DNA of 64,000 bases, taken from contig JADQCB010000043.1 in the NCBI GenBank assembly GCA_016278325.1, positions 18,241 through 82,240 of the forward strand, read 5' to 3'. How positions within the stretch are numbered: the first letter of the stretch is position 1; each line of letters starts with the position of its first letter. Below, one piece after another: positions 34,712-43,392 of this stretch. Under the pieces are notes generated by a model that did no database searches, had not been told where the DNA came from, and saw nothing but the letters and a program-made list of their open reading frames with translations. Made by a program: the position numbers and the translations under genes. This DNA is from Actibacterium sp. GTDB lineage: Bacteria; Pseudomonadota; Alphaproteobacteria; Rhodobacterales; Rhodobacteraceae.

Positions 34712-36073
34712 ATGATGACAAGCGAAACTTGGGGGCAGGTATGCAGGGATATTCAGAACTCGATCGGCGAGAACAATTTCGTCACCTGGATAAAGCCACT
34801 CAGGCTGAGTGACCTGCGCAACGGGGTTGCGGAGTTTCACGTTCCGACCAGTTTCCTGGGCGACTGGGTATCGCGCAATTTCGGCGACGAGATCAAGCAT
34901 CACATGTCGCGCAACGGCGCGCCGGTGGAACGGCTGGAATTTCGTGTCGCGCCGCACAAGCCCGAACCGGCGCCGTCGGTTCCGCCCGCACGGTCCCGCC
35001 CAGCCCTTGACGCAACCGGGCCCGACGGCCAGGTGCTTGGCGCCCCGATCGACCGGCGGCTGACCTTCGACAGTTTCGTGGTGGGCAAGCCCAACGAGCT
35101 GGCCCATGCCGCCGCCCGGCGCGTTGCCGAAGGCGGGCCCGTCACCTTCAACCCGCTGTTCCTTTACGGTGGGGTCGGGTTGGGCAAGACCCACCTGATG
35201 CATGCCATCGCGCATGAACTGCACGACCACTCGCCCGAGCTGCGCGTTGTCTATCTGTCGGCCGAGCAGTTCATGTATCGTTTCATCCAGGCACTGCGCG
35301 ATCGCAACACGATGGGGTTCAAGGAGCTTTTCCGCTCGGTCGATGTGCTGATGGTCGACGACGTTCAGTTCATCGCCGGCAAGGAATCGACGCAGGAAGA
35401 GTTCTTTCACACGTTCAACGCCCTGGTCGATCAGAACAAGCAGATCATCATCTCGGCCGATCGGGCGCCGGGCGAAATCAAGGACCTGGAGGACCGGATC
35501 AAGAGCCGGTTGCAATGCGGCCTCGTGGTGGATCTGCATCCGACCGATTACGAATTGCGCCTTGGCGTCTTGCAGCAGAAAGTAGAGCTTTACCGCGCGC
35601 AATATCCCGGGCTTGTCATTGCCAATGGCGTGCTGGAGTTCCTGGCGCATCGCATCTCGACCAATGTTCGCGTGCTTGAAGGGGCCCTGACCCGGCTTTT
35701 TGCCTTTGCCTCGCTGGTCGGGCGCGAGATCACGCTGGACCTGGTGCAGGATTGCCTGGCGGATATCCTGCGGGCGTCGGACCGCAAAGTGACGGTCGAC
35801 GAAATTCAGCGCCGCGTGGGCGAACATTTCAACGTGCGCCTGTCCGATCTGATCGGCCCCAAACGCACCCGCACCATCGCGCGACCGCGACAGATCGCCA
35901 TGTATCTGGCCAAGCAGCTCACGGCCCGGTCCTTGCCCGAAATCGGGCGTCGCTTCGGCGGGCGCGACCACACCACGGTGATGCACGCGGTCAAGCGCAT
36001 CGAGGAACTGCGCGCCACCGATAACCAGATCGCCGAGGATCTGGAACTTCTGCGCCGCATGCTGGAAGCCTGA
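34712..36073 (+). CDS. dnaA: Chromosomal replication initiator protein DnaA
   Basis: AAA+ initiator that binds DnaA boxes and opens oriC, 453 aa. Domain I is about 1-80, a linker rich in Pro and Arg about 85-115, the AAA+ domain has Walker A GGVGLGKTH (about 152-160) and Walker B LMVDDVQFI (about 213-221), and domain IV ends with the DnaA-signature GGRDHTTVMHAVKRIEEL. Two adjacent ATGs (34712, 34715) are possible starts; the first is used here. Confidence 0.98.
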   Translation: MMTSETWGQVCRDIQNSIGENNFVTWIKPLRLSDLRNGVAEFHVPTSFLGDWVSRNFGDEIKHHMSRNGAPVERLEFRVAPHKPEPAPSVPPARSRPALDATGPDGQVLGAPIDRRLTFDSFVVGKPNELAHAAARRVAEGGPVTFNPLFLYGGVGLGKTHLMHAIAHELHDHSPELRVVYLSAEQFMYRFIQALRDRNTMGFKELFRSVDVLMVDDVQFIAGKESTQEEFFHTFNALVDQNKQIIISADRAPGEIKDLEDRIKSRLQCGLVVDLHPTDYELRLGVLQQKVELYRAQYPGLVIANGVLEFLAHRISTNVRVLEGALTRLFAFASLVGREITLDLVQDCLADILRASDRKVTVDEIQRRVGEHFNVRLSDLIGPKRTRTIARPRQIAMYLAKQLTARSLPEIGRRFGGRDHTTVMHAVKRIEELRATDNQIAEDLELLRRMLEA

Positions 36074-36195
36074 CAGGGCAATCCGAGGTTGCGGTCTTGA
36101 CGCCTATGCCAAAGCGTCAGAAGGTCCGACAAAAGTTTTGAGCCGTGGCGGGATACATGTCTTGTCGCCCACCCGGCATCTTTGGGAGCGAGGGA

Positions 36196-37314
36196 ATGAA
36201 ATTCAGCATCGAACGCGGGACGCTTCTGAAGGCGGTGGGCCAGGCGCAGTCGGTCGTGGAGCGGCGCAACACGATCCCGATCCTGGCCAACGTGTTGATA
36301 GAGGCCGACGCGGATTCGGTCAGCTTTCGCGCGACGGATCTCGATATCGAGGTGGTGGACAAGGCCGCCGCCCAGGTCGAACGCGCCGGCGCCACGACGG
36401 TGTCGGCCGTGACCCTGCACGAGATCGTGCGAAAGCTGCCTGACGGTGCGCTGGTGGAACTGGCCGATGACGGCGCCAGTGGCCGGTTGACGGTGCGGGC
36501 CGGGCGGTCGAACTTTTCGCTGGCGACCTTGCCGAAAGAGGATTTTCCGGTGATGGCGTCATCGGAATACGCGGCCAATTTCGCAGCCCCCGCGCCGGTG
36601 CTGCGGCGGTTGTTCGACAAGTCGAAATTCGCGATTTCAACCGAAGAGACGCGCTATTACCTCAACGGGGTCTACATGCATGTGGCCCAGGGCGACGAGG
36701 GCCAGGTCCTGCGTTGCGTGGCAACCGACGGTCATCGGCTGGCCCGGATCGACGCGCCATTGCCCGAAGGGGCCGAGACGATGCCGGGCGTGATCGTGCC
36801 GCGCAAGACAGTGGGCGAATTGCGCAAGCTGCTGGAGGATGACGAGGTGCAGATCGCGGTGTCGGTCAGCGAAACCAAGGTGCGCTTCGCCACGCCCGAC
36901 ATCACCCTGACATCCAAGGTCATCGACGGCACGTTCCCCGATTACACCCGCGTCATCCCGCAGGGCAATACCCGCCGGCTGGAGGTCGACGCCCGCGATT
37001 TCGCCCGGGCCGTCGACCGCGTTGCCACGGTGTCTTCGGAACGATCGCGCGCGGTAAAGCTGTCGCTGGACGAGGACCGGCTGGTTCTGTCGGTCAACGC
37101 GCCCGATGCCGGCGCCGCCGAAGAGGAGCTGGCCGTCGCCTATTCCGACGAACCGCTCGAAATCGGGTTCAACGCGAAATACCTGCTGGAAATTTCCAGC
37201 CAGGTGGATCGGGAGAACGCGGTGTTCCTGTTCAACTCTTCCGGCGACCCGACATTGATGCGCGAGGGGAACGATACAAGCGCGGTTTATGTCGTGATGC
37301 CGATGCGGGTGTGA
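36196..37314 (+). CDS. dnaN: DNA polymerase III beta subunit (sliding clamp)
   Basis: Processivity clamp, 372 aa, usual length. Three repeated clamp domains (about 1-120, 128-245, 250-372), starting MKFSIERGTLLKAVGQAQ and ending with the hallmark VYVVMPMRV. The ATG at 36196 has GGAGCGAGGGA upstream; the open frame upstream is not part of the gene. It lies 122 bases after dnaA; a small dyad TGACGC/GCGTCA (36098-36119) is in that gap. Confidence 0.98.
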   Translation: MKFSIERGTLLKAVGQAQSVVERRNTIPILANVLIEADADSVSFRATDLDIEVVDKAAAQVERAGATTVSAVTLHEIVRKLPDGALVELADDGASGRLTVRAGRSNFSLATLPKEDFPVMASSEYAANFAAPAPVLRRLFDKSKFAISTEETRYYLNGVYMHVAQGDEGQVLRCVATDGHRLARIDAPLPEGAETMPGVIVPRKTVGELRKLLEDDEVQIAVSVSETKVRFATPDITLTSKVIDGTFPDYTRVIPQGNTRRLEVDARDFARAVDRVATVSSERSRAVKLSLDEDRLVLSVNAPDAGAAEEELAVAYSDEPLEIGFNAKYLLEISSQVDRENAVFLFNSSGDPTLMREGNDTSAVYVVMPMRV

Positions 37315-37381
37315 CCCGGCGCGGCGCCTGAAAACGTCGTGCCGTCCATAAAAGCAGTCTTGGCAAGTTGAAGGGCCGGGC

Positions 37382-38497
37382 ATGACAGGGCTGGCATTGT
37401 CCGATCTGCGCCTGTCCCATTTTCGGTCGCATCTGCGGGCGCGTCTTGAGCTGGACGGGCGCCCGGTGGCGATGTTCGGGCCCAACGGGGCGGGAAAGAC
37501 CAACGTGCTGGAGGCCGTATCGCTGTTGTCGCCGGGGCGCGGGCTTCGCCGCGCGGCGAACGAAGAGCTTGCCCGTCGACCCGAGGCGCTGGGCTGGAAG
37601 GTCGACGCCGTCTTGCACAGTATGAATGACCTGCACGAGGTCTCGACCTGGGCCGAAGGCGGCGGGCCGCGCCAGGTGCGCATCGACGGCAAGGGGGCGC
37701 CGCAGCTGGCCCTGGGCCGGATCGCGCGGATCCTGTGGCTGGTGCCGTCGATGGACCGGTTGTGGATCGAGGCCGCCGAGGGCCGGCGGCGGTTCCTCGA
37801 CCGCATGGTGATGAGCTTGACGCCGCGCCATGCCGAGGCGGTGCTGGACTATGAAAAGGCGATGCGAGAGCGGAACCGGTTGCTGAAGGACCAGCAGCGC
37901 GACGACGCCTGGTATGGCGCGCTTGAGGCGCAGATGGCACAGGCCGGGGCGGCGATCGAGGCAAACCGGGCGGCAGCACTGGCGCGGATCGCGCAGGCGC
38001 AGGAACGGGCCGAGACCGCCTTTCCGGCCGCACGGCTGACGATCACCGGGCCGCATCGTGCCGCTGCCTCTGGCGATGCCCCGGCGCTGGCGGCGGCACT
38101 GGCCCGGGGACGGCAGCAGGATCTGGCGGCCGGGCGCACGCTCATCGGGCCGCATCGCGCCGACCTGGAGGCGGTTTATACCGCGAAGGGGATCGCCGCG
38201 CGGCAATGTTCCACCGGCGAGCAGAAGGCATTGCTGCTTTCGTTGATCCTGGCCAATGCCCGCGCCATAGCGCAGGATTTCGGCGCCGCGCCGATCCTGC
38301 TGCTGGACGAGGTCGCCGCGCATCTGGATGCGGCGCGGCGCGGGGCGCTTTACGACGAGATCTGTGCCCTTGGCGCGCAGGCCTTCATGACCGGAACCGG
38401 CGCCGGCCTGTTCCGGGCACTGGCCGATCGCGCGCAACATTTCGAGGTCACGGAAGATGACGGCAACAGCCGGATTTCGCCGCGCGACCCGCCATGA
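37382..38497 (+). CDS. recF: DNA replication and repair protein RecF
   Basis: SMC-like ATPase that loads RecA at gaps, 371 aa. Walker A is GPNGAGKTN (about 33-41), the ABC-type signature QCSTGEQKALLLSL near 280, and Walker B ILLLDEVAAHLD (about 304-315). The gene is 67 bases after dnaN. The next gene is on the opposite strand, so gyrB, which follows recF in many bacteria, is not in the adjacent position here. Confidence 0.96.
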   Translation: MTGLALSDLRLSHFRSHLRARLELDGRPVAMFGPNGAGKTNVLEAVSLLSPGRGLRRAANEELARRPEALGWKVDAVLHSMNDLHEVSTWAEGGGPRQVRIDGKGAPQLALGRIARILWLVPSMDRLWIEAAEGRRRFLDRMVMSLTPRHAEAVLDYEKAMRERNRLLKDQQRDDAWYGALEAQMAQAGAAIEANRAAALARIAQAQERAETAFPAARLTITGPHRAAASGDAPALAAALARGRQQDLAAGRTLIGPHRADLEAVYTAKGIAARQCSTGEQKALLLSLILANARAIAQDFGAAPILLLDEVAAHLDAARRGALYDEICALGAQAFMTGTGAGLFRALADRAQHFEVTEDDGNSRISPRDPP

Positions 38498-38540
38498 CCT
38501 GGCAATGCCGGTCGGTCCGTCGCCGAATCCCCGGGGCGGA

Positions 38541-39359
38541 TCAGCGCATGAGCGCGCTCACCACCGGCTCCAGCGCGGCGGCCACTTCGCGGTGGATGGC
38601 CGGCCCGGCCATTTCGCGCGCGGCCGGTGCGTCCAGCGGGGCGAAGATCATCCCATCCGTTCCCGCCGCGCGCGCCGCATCCGACGGCGCGACCTGCACC
38701 ACGCGGTCGAATTCCGCCCCCGCCCCAGCGATCATCTCTTCGTCGATGAACAGCGGCTCGGGGCCGAGATCGCCTTCGCCTTCCCGCGGGGGGGCCGAAA
38801 CATGCAAAAGCACCGTCTTGCCCGGTATTCCCCGGGCCAGCGCGGAGATGCGCGCGACCCAGGCGGTCTTCAATTCGTATTCGACCAGCGCGAACCGTTC
38901 GGGCGAGGTGTCGCGAAGGGTGACCAGCATATGCCGCACGAAATGAAATTCCGTGAAATCGACCTCGGGATAGACCGCCTTCATCGTCTTCGAGGCGCGG
39001 ACGAACCGGTCGTTGCGCCGCGGGTGAACGGTGAAGAACCGGTTGCTGAGGTTCTGCGCGCCGAGCGTCTGGACCACGCTCACCCGCGCCCCGGCGCAAA
39101 TCTCGGCGACCGCGGAATCGTTCATGAACGCGTCGATCCCGGCATTGACGCAGCCCAGGTTGATCACCGGAAGGCCGGTCTGCTGTTCCAGAAGCGCCGG
39201 ATACGGCGTTTCGATGAATTTGCCATAGGTCTCGGTGCCGCCGACGATGGCGCAATAAGGGACATCCAGCTTGCGTTTCGGTCCGCGGAACAGAAGCCGG
39301 GAATGACCGTAACGGCACACGCAATAATCGAGGGACCCCTCGCCGGGATTTTCATACAT
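38541..39359 (-). CDS. DUF6473 family protein
   Basis: A 272-aa soluble protein that I recognise as the DUF6473 type from Rhodobacteraceae: YCVCRYGHSRLLFRGPKR (about 11-28), GGTETYGKFIETPYPALLE, and NLGCVNAGIDAF. The GGTETYGK and VNAGIDAF segments recall SGNH-like folds, but no catalytic Ser/His pair is clear. The ATG at 39359 with GTGGGTGGAAAG upstream is preferred over the GTG 12 bases earlier. Convergent with recF, divergent from the next gene. Family members often sit near glycan genes, so a surface-glycan link is inferred only. Confidence 0.75.
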   Translation of the reverse strand: MYENPGEGSLDYCVCRYGHSRLLFRGPKRKLDVPYCAIVGGTETYGKFIETPYPALLEQQTGLPVINLGCVNAGIDAFMNDSAVAEICAGARVSVVQTLGAQNLSNRFFTVHPRRNDRFVRASKTMKAVYPEVDFTEFHFVRHMLVTLRDTSPERFALVEYELKTAWVARISALARGIPGKTVLLHVSAPPREGEGDLGPEPLFIDEEMIAGAGAEFDRVVQVAPSDAARAAGTDGMIFAPLDAPAAREMAGPAIHREVAAALEPVVSALMR

Positions 39360-39527
39360 CTTTCCACCCACTCACAATGTTTTCGACTCACCCAGGGCAA
39401 GAATGCGCCGTGCAGGTTTCCAAAGCGCTAAACCGGGCAATCGAGTCGAATTGCGCGGGGTGTTCGCACTTGCACCTTCCGCGCGGGCGGGCATATGGTC
39501 CGCCCGAAAGCGGACGAGGTGGATCTC

Positions 39528-40403
39528 ATGGAAATCAGATCGGTGGGCGTTGTCGGTGCGGGCCAGATGGGAAATGGAATCGCGCATGTGATGGCGCTGG
39601 CGGGGTATGATGTCCTGCTGACCGACGTGTCGCAGGAGAATCTGACCCGTGCGCTAGAGCTGATCGACCGCAATCTTGAACGTCAGGTCACCCGGGAACG
39701 GATCACGGCCGAAGCAAAGCGGGCCGCGATGGAGCGGATCAAAACGACGCTGAAACTGTCGGATCTTGGGCCCTGCGACCTGATCATCGAGGCTGCGACC
39801 GAACGCGAAACCGTCAAGCAGGCGATCTTCGAGGATCTGCTGCCGCATCTGAAACCCGAGACGATCCTGACCTCGAACACCTCGTCAATCTCGATCACCC
39901 GGCTGGCCAGCCGGACGGATCGGCCGGAAAAATTCATGGGTTTCCATTTCATGAACCCGGTGCCGGTGATGCAGCTGGTGGAACTGATCCGCGGCATCGC
40001 CACCGACGAGGCGACCTTCAACGCCTGCCTTCAGGTGGTCAACAAGCTGGGAAAGACCGCCGCCAGCGCCGAGGATTTTCCGGCCTTCATCGTCAATCGT
40101 ATCCTGATGCCCATGATAAACGAGGCGGTCTATACGCTTTACGAAGGTGTGGGCAGCGTGATCTCGATCGACGAGTCGATGAAACTGGGCGCCAATCATC
40201 CGATGGGGCCGCTGGAGCTGGCCGATTTCATCGGCCTGGACACCTGCCTGGCAATCATGAACGTGCTGCATGACGGGCTGGCCGATACCAAGTACCGGCC
40301 TTGCCCCTTGCTGGTGAAATATGTCGAGGCCGGCTGGCTGGGGCGCAAGACAGAGCGCGGGTTCTATGATTATCGCGGGGAATCGCCGGTCCCGACGCGC
40401 TGA
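39528..40403 (+). CDS. 3-hydroxybutyryl-CoA dehydrogenase
   Basis: NAD(P)-dependent (S)-3-hydroxyacyl-CoA dehydrogenase, 291 aa, the short non-fused form. The Rossmann motif is GAGQMG (10-15); the catalytic His is in GFHFMNPVPVMQLVE (about 138-152), and NRILMPMINEA and MKLGANHPMGPLELADFIG are typical of PaaH/Hbd. GAGGTGG lies upstream of the ATG at 39528. It probably serves beta-oxidation or butanoate metabolism. Its 3' end overlaps the convergent acyltransferase. Confidence 0.93.
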   Translation: MEIRSVGVVGAGQMGNGIAHVMALAGYDVLLTDVSQENLTRALELIDRNLERQVTRERITAEAKRAAMERIKTTLKLSDLGPCDLIIEAATERETVKQAIFEDLLPHLKPETILTSNTSSISITRLASRTDRPEKFMGFHFMNPVPVMQLVELIRGIATDEATFNACLQVVNKLGKTAASAEDFPAFIVNRILMPMINEAVYTLYEGVGSVISIDESMKLGANHPMGPLELADFIGLDTCLAIMNVLHDGLADTKYRPCPLLVKYVEAGWLGRKTERGFYDYRGESPVPTR

Positions 40404-41302
40404 ACGCCCGGCGCCCGATCATCGCGCAGCGAAAGGGTGTGGGCGCGCAGCCAGGCGACGAAGCCGCGCGGGTTGTCGGCCCAGGCCTCGATCTCGGGCC
40501 GCAGGATCGGGTGGCCAACGATCGGCCCCTGCGGCTTGTGTCTTGCATGGACGACCTCGTGGATCAGAAGCCCCTGGCGCAGCGTGGCCGACAGCCGGTT
40601 GGCGATCTGGTAGGCGCGCGAGTTATGGCCGCGAAACCGGATCGGCACGACGACGGCGCCTGATCGCTGCACCATCTTGGCGGTGAAGGCGCTCCATTCC
40701 GCCTCGACCGCCGGGCCTAACCAGGTTTCGCTGGCTGCGACGGATCCGGACGGAAACAGGATGACGACGCCCCCTTTCCCGAGCTGTTCCATTGCGTGGC
40801 GGCGCATCTCCAGGTTCTGGATGCGCGCGTCCTGTTCATGCGGAAACGGAACGGCGATCACGAAAGGCGCAATTTCACCGGCACCCGTCAGCAGCGAGCG
40901 GATCAGGATCTTGTAGTCGCGCCGCACCCGTCCGACCAGCTCGGCCAGGATCATGCCATCCACCAGCCCATGTGGATGGTTCGCCACGACGACGACCGGG
41001 CCTTCGCGCGGAATCCGGTCGAGCTGTTCGGGCGGGGTGGTCACGGGAATGTCGAGGATGCGCAGCGCCGTGCGCCAGAATTCCTGCCCATGCACCCGTC
41101 CGCCATTTTCGTATTGCCGGATCAGGCGCAAAAGCGTCATCTTGCCGGTGGCCCATTCCATCGTGCGGATCACCGCGCTTTGAAACGGGTTGGAAAAGGT
41201 CGTTGCATAGGACAGTTTCCGCTTGTCGTAGCGGTTCGACTCGTCGAGCCGGGGTGCACCATTTTGAAAGCTTTCGACCAAGCGTTCCTGTCCCTCCGTC
41301 AC
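40370..41302 (-). CDS. PlsC-like lysophospholipid acyltransferase
   Basis: Membrane-associated glycerolipid acyltransferase family protein, 310 aa from the GTG at 41302. The catalytic motif is NHPHGLVDG (about 108-116), the NHPxGxxDG form rather than the classic HX4D spacing; FPSGSVA (about 185-191) is the second motif. A TTG at 41350 is an alternative start, but it would overlap the HPr gene. It lies downstream of HPr on the same strand and overlaps the dehydrogenase by 34 bases at the 3' end. The acyl acceptor is unknown. Confidence 0.85.
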   Translation of the reverse strand: MTEGQERLVESFQNGAPRLDESNRYDKRKLSYATTFSNPFQSAVIRTMEWATGKMTLLRLIRQYENGGRVHGQEFWRTALRILDIPVTTPPEQLDRIPREGPVVVVANHPHGLVDGMILAELVGRVRRDYKILIRSLLTGAGEIAPFVIAVPFPHEQDARIQNLEMRRHAMEQLGKGGVVILFPSGSVAASETWLGPAVEAEWSAFTAKMVQRSGAVVVPIRFRGHNSRAYQIANRLSATLRQGLLIHEVVHARHKPQGPIVGHPILRPEIEAWADNPRGFVAWLRAHTLSLRDDRAPGVQRVGTGDSPR

Positions 41303-41318
41303 GGCCGGGCCGCCCCGA

Positions 41319-41588
41319 TCAATAATCTTCGCCAAAGCGGCTCGAAACAAGGGTTTCCAGGGCGGCGGCCAGTTTGTCGGCCTCCGGTCCGCTCGTTTCG
41401 ACCTCGATGGTTGTTCCCCTGGAGGCTGCCAGCATCAAAAGCCCCATGATCGAGTCGCCCGCGGCGGACAGGCCGTCGCGGCGCACCACGGCCCGGGCAT
41501 CATGTGCCTCGACGGTTTCGACGAACCGGGCCGATGCGCGGGCATGCAGGCCCTTCTCGTTGATTATGTTCAGATGAATGATCGCCAT
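41319..41588 (-). CDS. HPr-family phosphocarrier protein
   Basis: An 89-aa PTS phosphocarrier. The active His is in GLHARA (His15), and the Ser phosphorylated by HPr kinase is in DSIMGLLML (Ser46). The pair of phosphorylation sites, together with an adjacent HPr kinase, supports a regulatory PTS rather than sugar uptake. It is 18 bases after the EIIA gene. This matches the ptsH/npr-type gene of the alphaproteobacterial cluster. Confidence 0.95.
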   Translation of the reverse strand: MAIIHLNIINEKGLHARASARFVETVEAHDARAVVRRDGLSAAGDSIMGLLMLAASRGTTIEVETSGPEADKLAAALETLVSSRFGEDY

Positions 41589-41606
41589 GATGCGCCCGCC
41601 CCGGGT

Positions 41607-41999
41607 TCAGCCCGGTTGCCCGTCGAGACAGTTGATGTATTTCCGCCCGGCATCGAGCGACCCCATGACGGCATCCTCGACCGTCATCATGCGCGATTTC
41701 GCAAGCTTGATCAGCATCGGCAGGTTCGCCCCGTAAAGGATCTTGCGGTTGGGCCGGTCGCAGGCCCGCAGCGACAGGTTGGAGGGCGAGCCGCCGAACA
41801 TGTCGGTGACGACCACGACGCCGCTGCCGTCATCGACCTCGTCTGCCGCGGCGGCGATCTCGATCTGCTTGGCGGTGCGGTTATGGTCGGGCTCGATCGA
41901 GATTGCGAGGATCCCCGGCTGCTTGCCGACGACATGCTCGACCGCTGCGAGATATTCGCGGGCCAGCCCGCCATGCGCCACGATCACAATGCCGATCAC
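41607..41999 (-). CDS. PTS EIIA domain, mannose type
   Basis: A 130-aa mannose/sorbose-type EIIA protein (PTS-EIIA-Man, ManX-like). The phospho-His is in [13 protein letters not shown] (His9); [15 protein letters not shown] (about 61-75) is the EIIA-Man signature. In alphaproteobacteria such proteins are phosphorylated by the regulatory PTS and do not transport. It overlaps rapZ by 4 bases, indicating coupling. Confidence 0.93.
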   Translation of the reverse strand: MIGIVIVAHGGLAREYLAAVEHVVGKQPGILAISIEPDHNRTAKQIEIAAAADEVDDGSGVVVVTDMFGGSPSNLSLRACDRPNRKILYGANLPMLIKLAKSRMMTVEDAVMGSLDAGRKYINCLDGQPG

Positions 42000-42919
42000 G
42001 CAGTCGTCCCCATCGTGTTGTTCCCGTCGATGCGAGCCTTGCGTTCAAGCTCTCGATGTCTTTTAGACACCCGCCATCCGGCCGCTGCAAGCGCATCTGC
42101 CAGTTTTTCGGCCACGACCACGGACCGGTGCTGACCGCCGGTGCAGCCAAGGGCGATGGAAAGGTGGGATTTGCCTTCTTCGGTATAGGCCGGCAGCAAG
42201 AGCAGGATCAGGTCCAGAACCTTTGCGAAAAACCCGTCGAACAACGGATCGCGGGCGACATAGGCCGAAACGTCGGGTGAAATCCCGTCCAGCCCGCGCA
42301 GCCTGTCCTGCCAGTACGGATTTTGCAGGAACCGGCAGTCGAAGACCATGTCCGCCGCGCGCGGGATCCCCCGCTTGTAGGAAAACGAATGGATCGAAAC
42401 CGCAAGCCGGGCGCCATCGCCCAGATCGAACCGCGCCGCGATTTCCGCGCGCAGGTCATGCGGGCTCATTTCGGTGGTGTCGATCAGCGCGTCGGCCCAG
42501 GCCCGAATCGGCGCCAGCAGATCAAGCTCCAGCGCGATTCCACGGTCGGGGCTTTCCGCGGGCGCCATGGGGTGGCGGCGCCGGGTTTCCGAGAAACGGC
42601 GCAGCAGCCGGTCGGCGGAGCAGTCGATGTAAAGGATCTCGGCCTGCACGCGCGGATCGTGCTTGAGCTGTGCGAAAAGCTCGGTCACGGCGGCCGAACT
42701 GAACTCGCGGTTCCGTGTGTCCACACCCAGCACCAGTGGACCGCCCGGGGCGGGCCCGGAAATCAGGCGCGGGATCAGGGATATGGGAAGATTGTCGATC
42801 GCCTCGTAACCGAGATCCTCGAAGGCGTGCAAGGTGGTCGAGCGGCCCGCGCCCGAGGGGCCTGTCACCAGCACCAGTTGCAAATTGCCGGCTTGCGAAG
42901 GATCCTCCGTCAGGGGCAT
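41996..42919 (-). CDS. rapZ: RNase adapter RapZ / nucleotide-binding protein YvcJ family
   Basis: RapZ-type P-loop protein, 307 aa. The N-terminal Walker A is GPSGAGRS (20-27), with [10 protein letters not shown] next; the C-terminal domain (about 160-285) ends [20 protein letters not shown]. In enterics RapZ controls glmS through RNA decay; in alphaproteobacteria it is linked to PTS control of the cell envelope, but the target is unknown. Part of the chvGI-PTS block; overlaps the EIIA gene. Confidence 0.93.
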   Translation of the reverse strand: MPLTEDPSQAGNLQLVLVTGPSGAGRSTTLHAFEDLGYEAIDNLPISLIPRLISGPAPGGPLVLGVDTRNREFSSAAVTELFAQLKHDPRVQAEILYIDCSADRLLRRFSETRRRHPMAPAESPDRGIALELDLLAPIRAWADALIDTTEMSPHDLRAEIAARFDLGDGARLAVSIHSFSYKRGIPRAADMVFDCRFLQNPYWQDRLRGLDGISPDVSAYVARDPLFDGFFAKVLDLILLLLPAYTEEGKSHLSIALGCTGGQHRSVVVAEKLADALAAAGWRVSKRHRELERKARIDGNNTMGTTA

Positions 42920-42938
42920 GGTGGCATTCTTTCCTGTA

Positions 42939-43367
42939 TCAACTGGCCGCGCCGCCCTTGAGATATTGCATTATTGCCGCCGGAAAATGCCCATATTCGG
43001 ATTTGTGAAGCAAGGGAAGGGTGCATCCGAGAATCCGGGTCCGATGTAGCTGTGGCAGGCGGTCATTCTCGGTTCGGTCAAGGTCGATGACCACGGTCAC
43101 GGGCGCGGTTTCCATCGTTTCGGCGCGCAGAAGACCGACGCCCCGCGCTTCGATCAAGCCGCGGATATTGTCCGGGGCCGAGGCATGCAGCCTGTCCTGA
43201 ATCCGTTGCAATCGGGTCCGGTCGTCTGCGATCAGTGTCGCGCCGAAGGCCAGCAGCTCCAGCGCGAGGGTCGATTTGCCCTGCCCCGATGCCCCCCGGA
43301 TCAACGCCGCACGACCCGGGACCGCGACGCAGCTTGCATGCAGAATCTGACCCGCTTCGGCGGTCAT
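42939..43367 (-). CDS. hprK: HPr kinase/phosphorylase, short form
   Basis: HPr(Ser) kinase/phosphorylase of 142 aa, the short alphaproteobacterial form that lacks the N-terminal domain of the Gram-positive enzyme (about 310 aa). The P-loop is GASGQGKST (about 24-32), and [14 protein letters not shown] is the signature segment. Phosphorylation of HPr Ser46 is inferred. The start at 43367 is 25 bases after the chvG stop; the open frame before it is inside chvG. Same operon as rapZ, EIIA and HPr. Confidence 0.92.
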   Translation of the reverse strand: MTAEAGQILHASCVAVPGRAALIRGASGQGKSTLALELLAFGATLIADDRTRLQRIQDRLHASAPDNIRGLIEARGVGLLRAETMETAPVTVVIDLDRTENDRLPQLHRTRILGCTLPLLHKSEYGHFPAAIMQYLKGGAAS

Positions 43368-43392
43368 GGAGGTGCGTTGCGGGCGGGCCGGG

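Noticed and set aside
34430..34812. Small plus-strand open frames in the dnaA leader
   Set aside because: Arg-rich, no homology I recognise, overlapping each other and dnaA, and lacking ribosome binding sites.
36098..36119. Dyad TGACGC/GCGTCA in the dnaA-dnaN gap as a terminator or operator
   Set aside because: Only 6 bases per arm with a 10-base loop and no T-tract; likely chance in GC-rich DNA.
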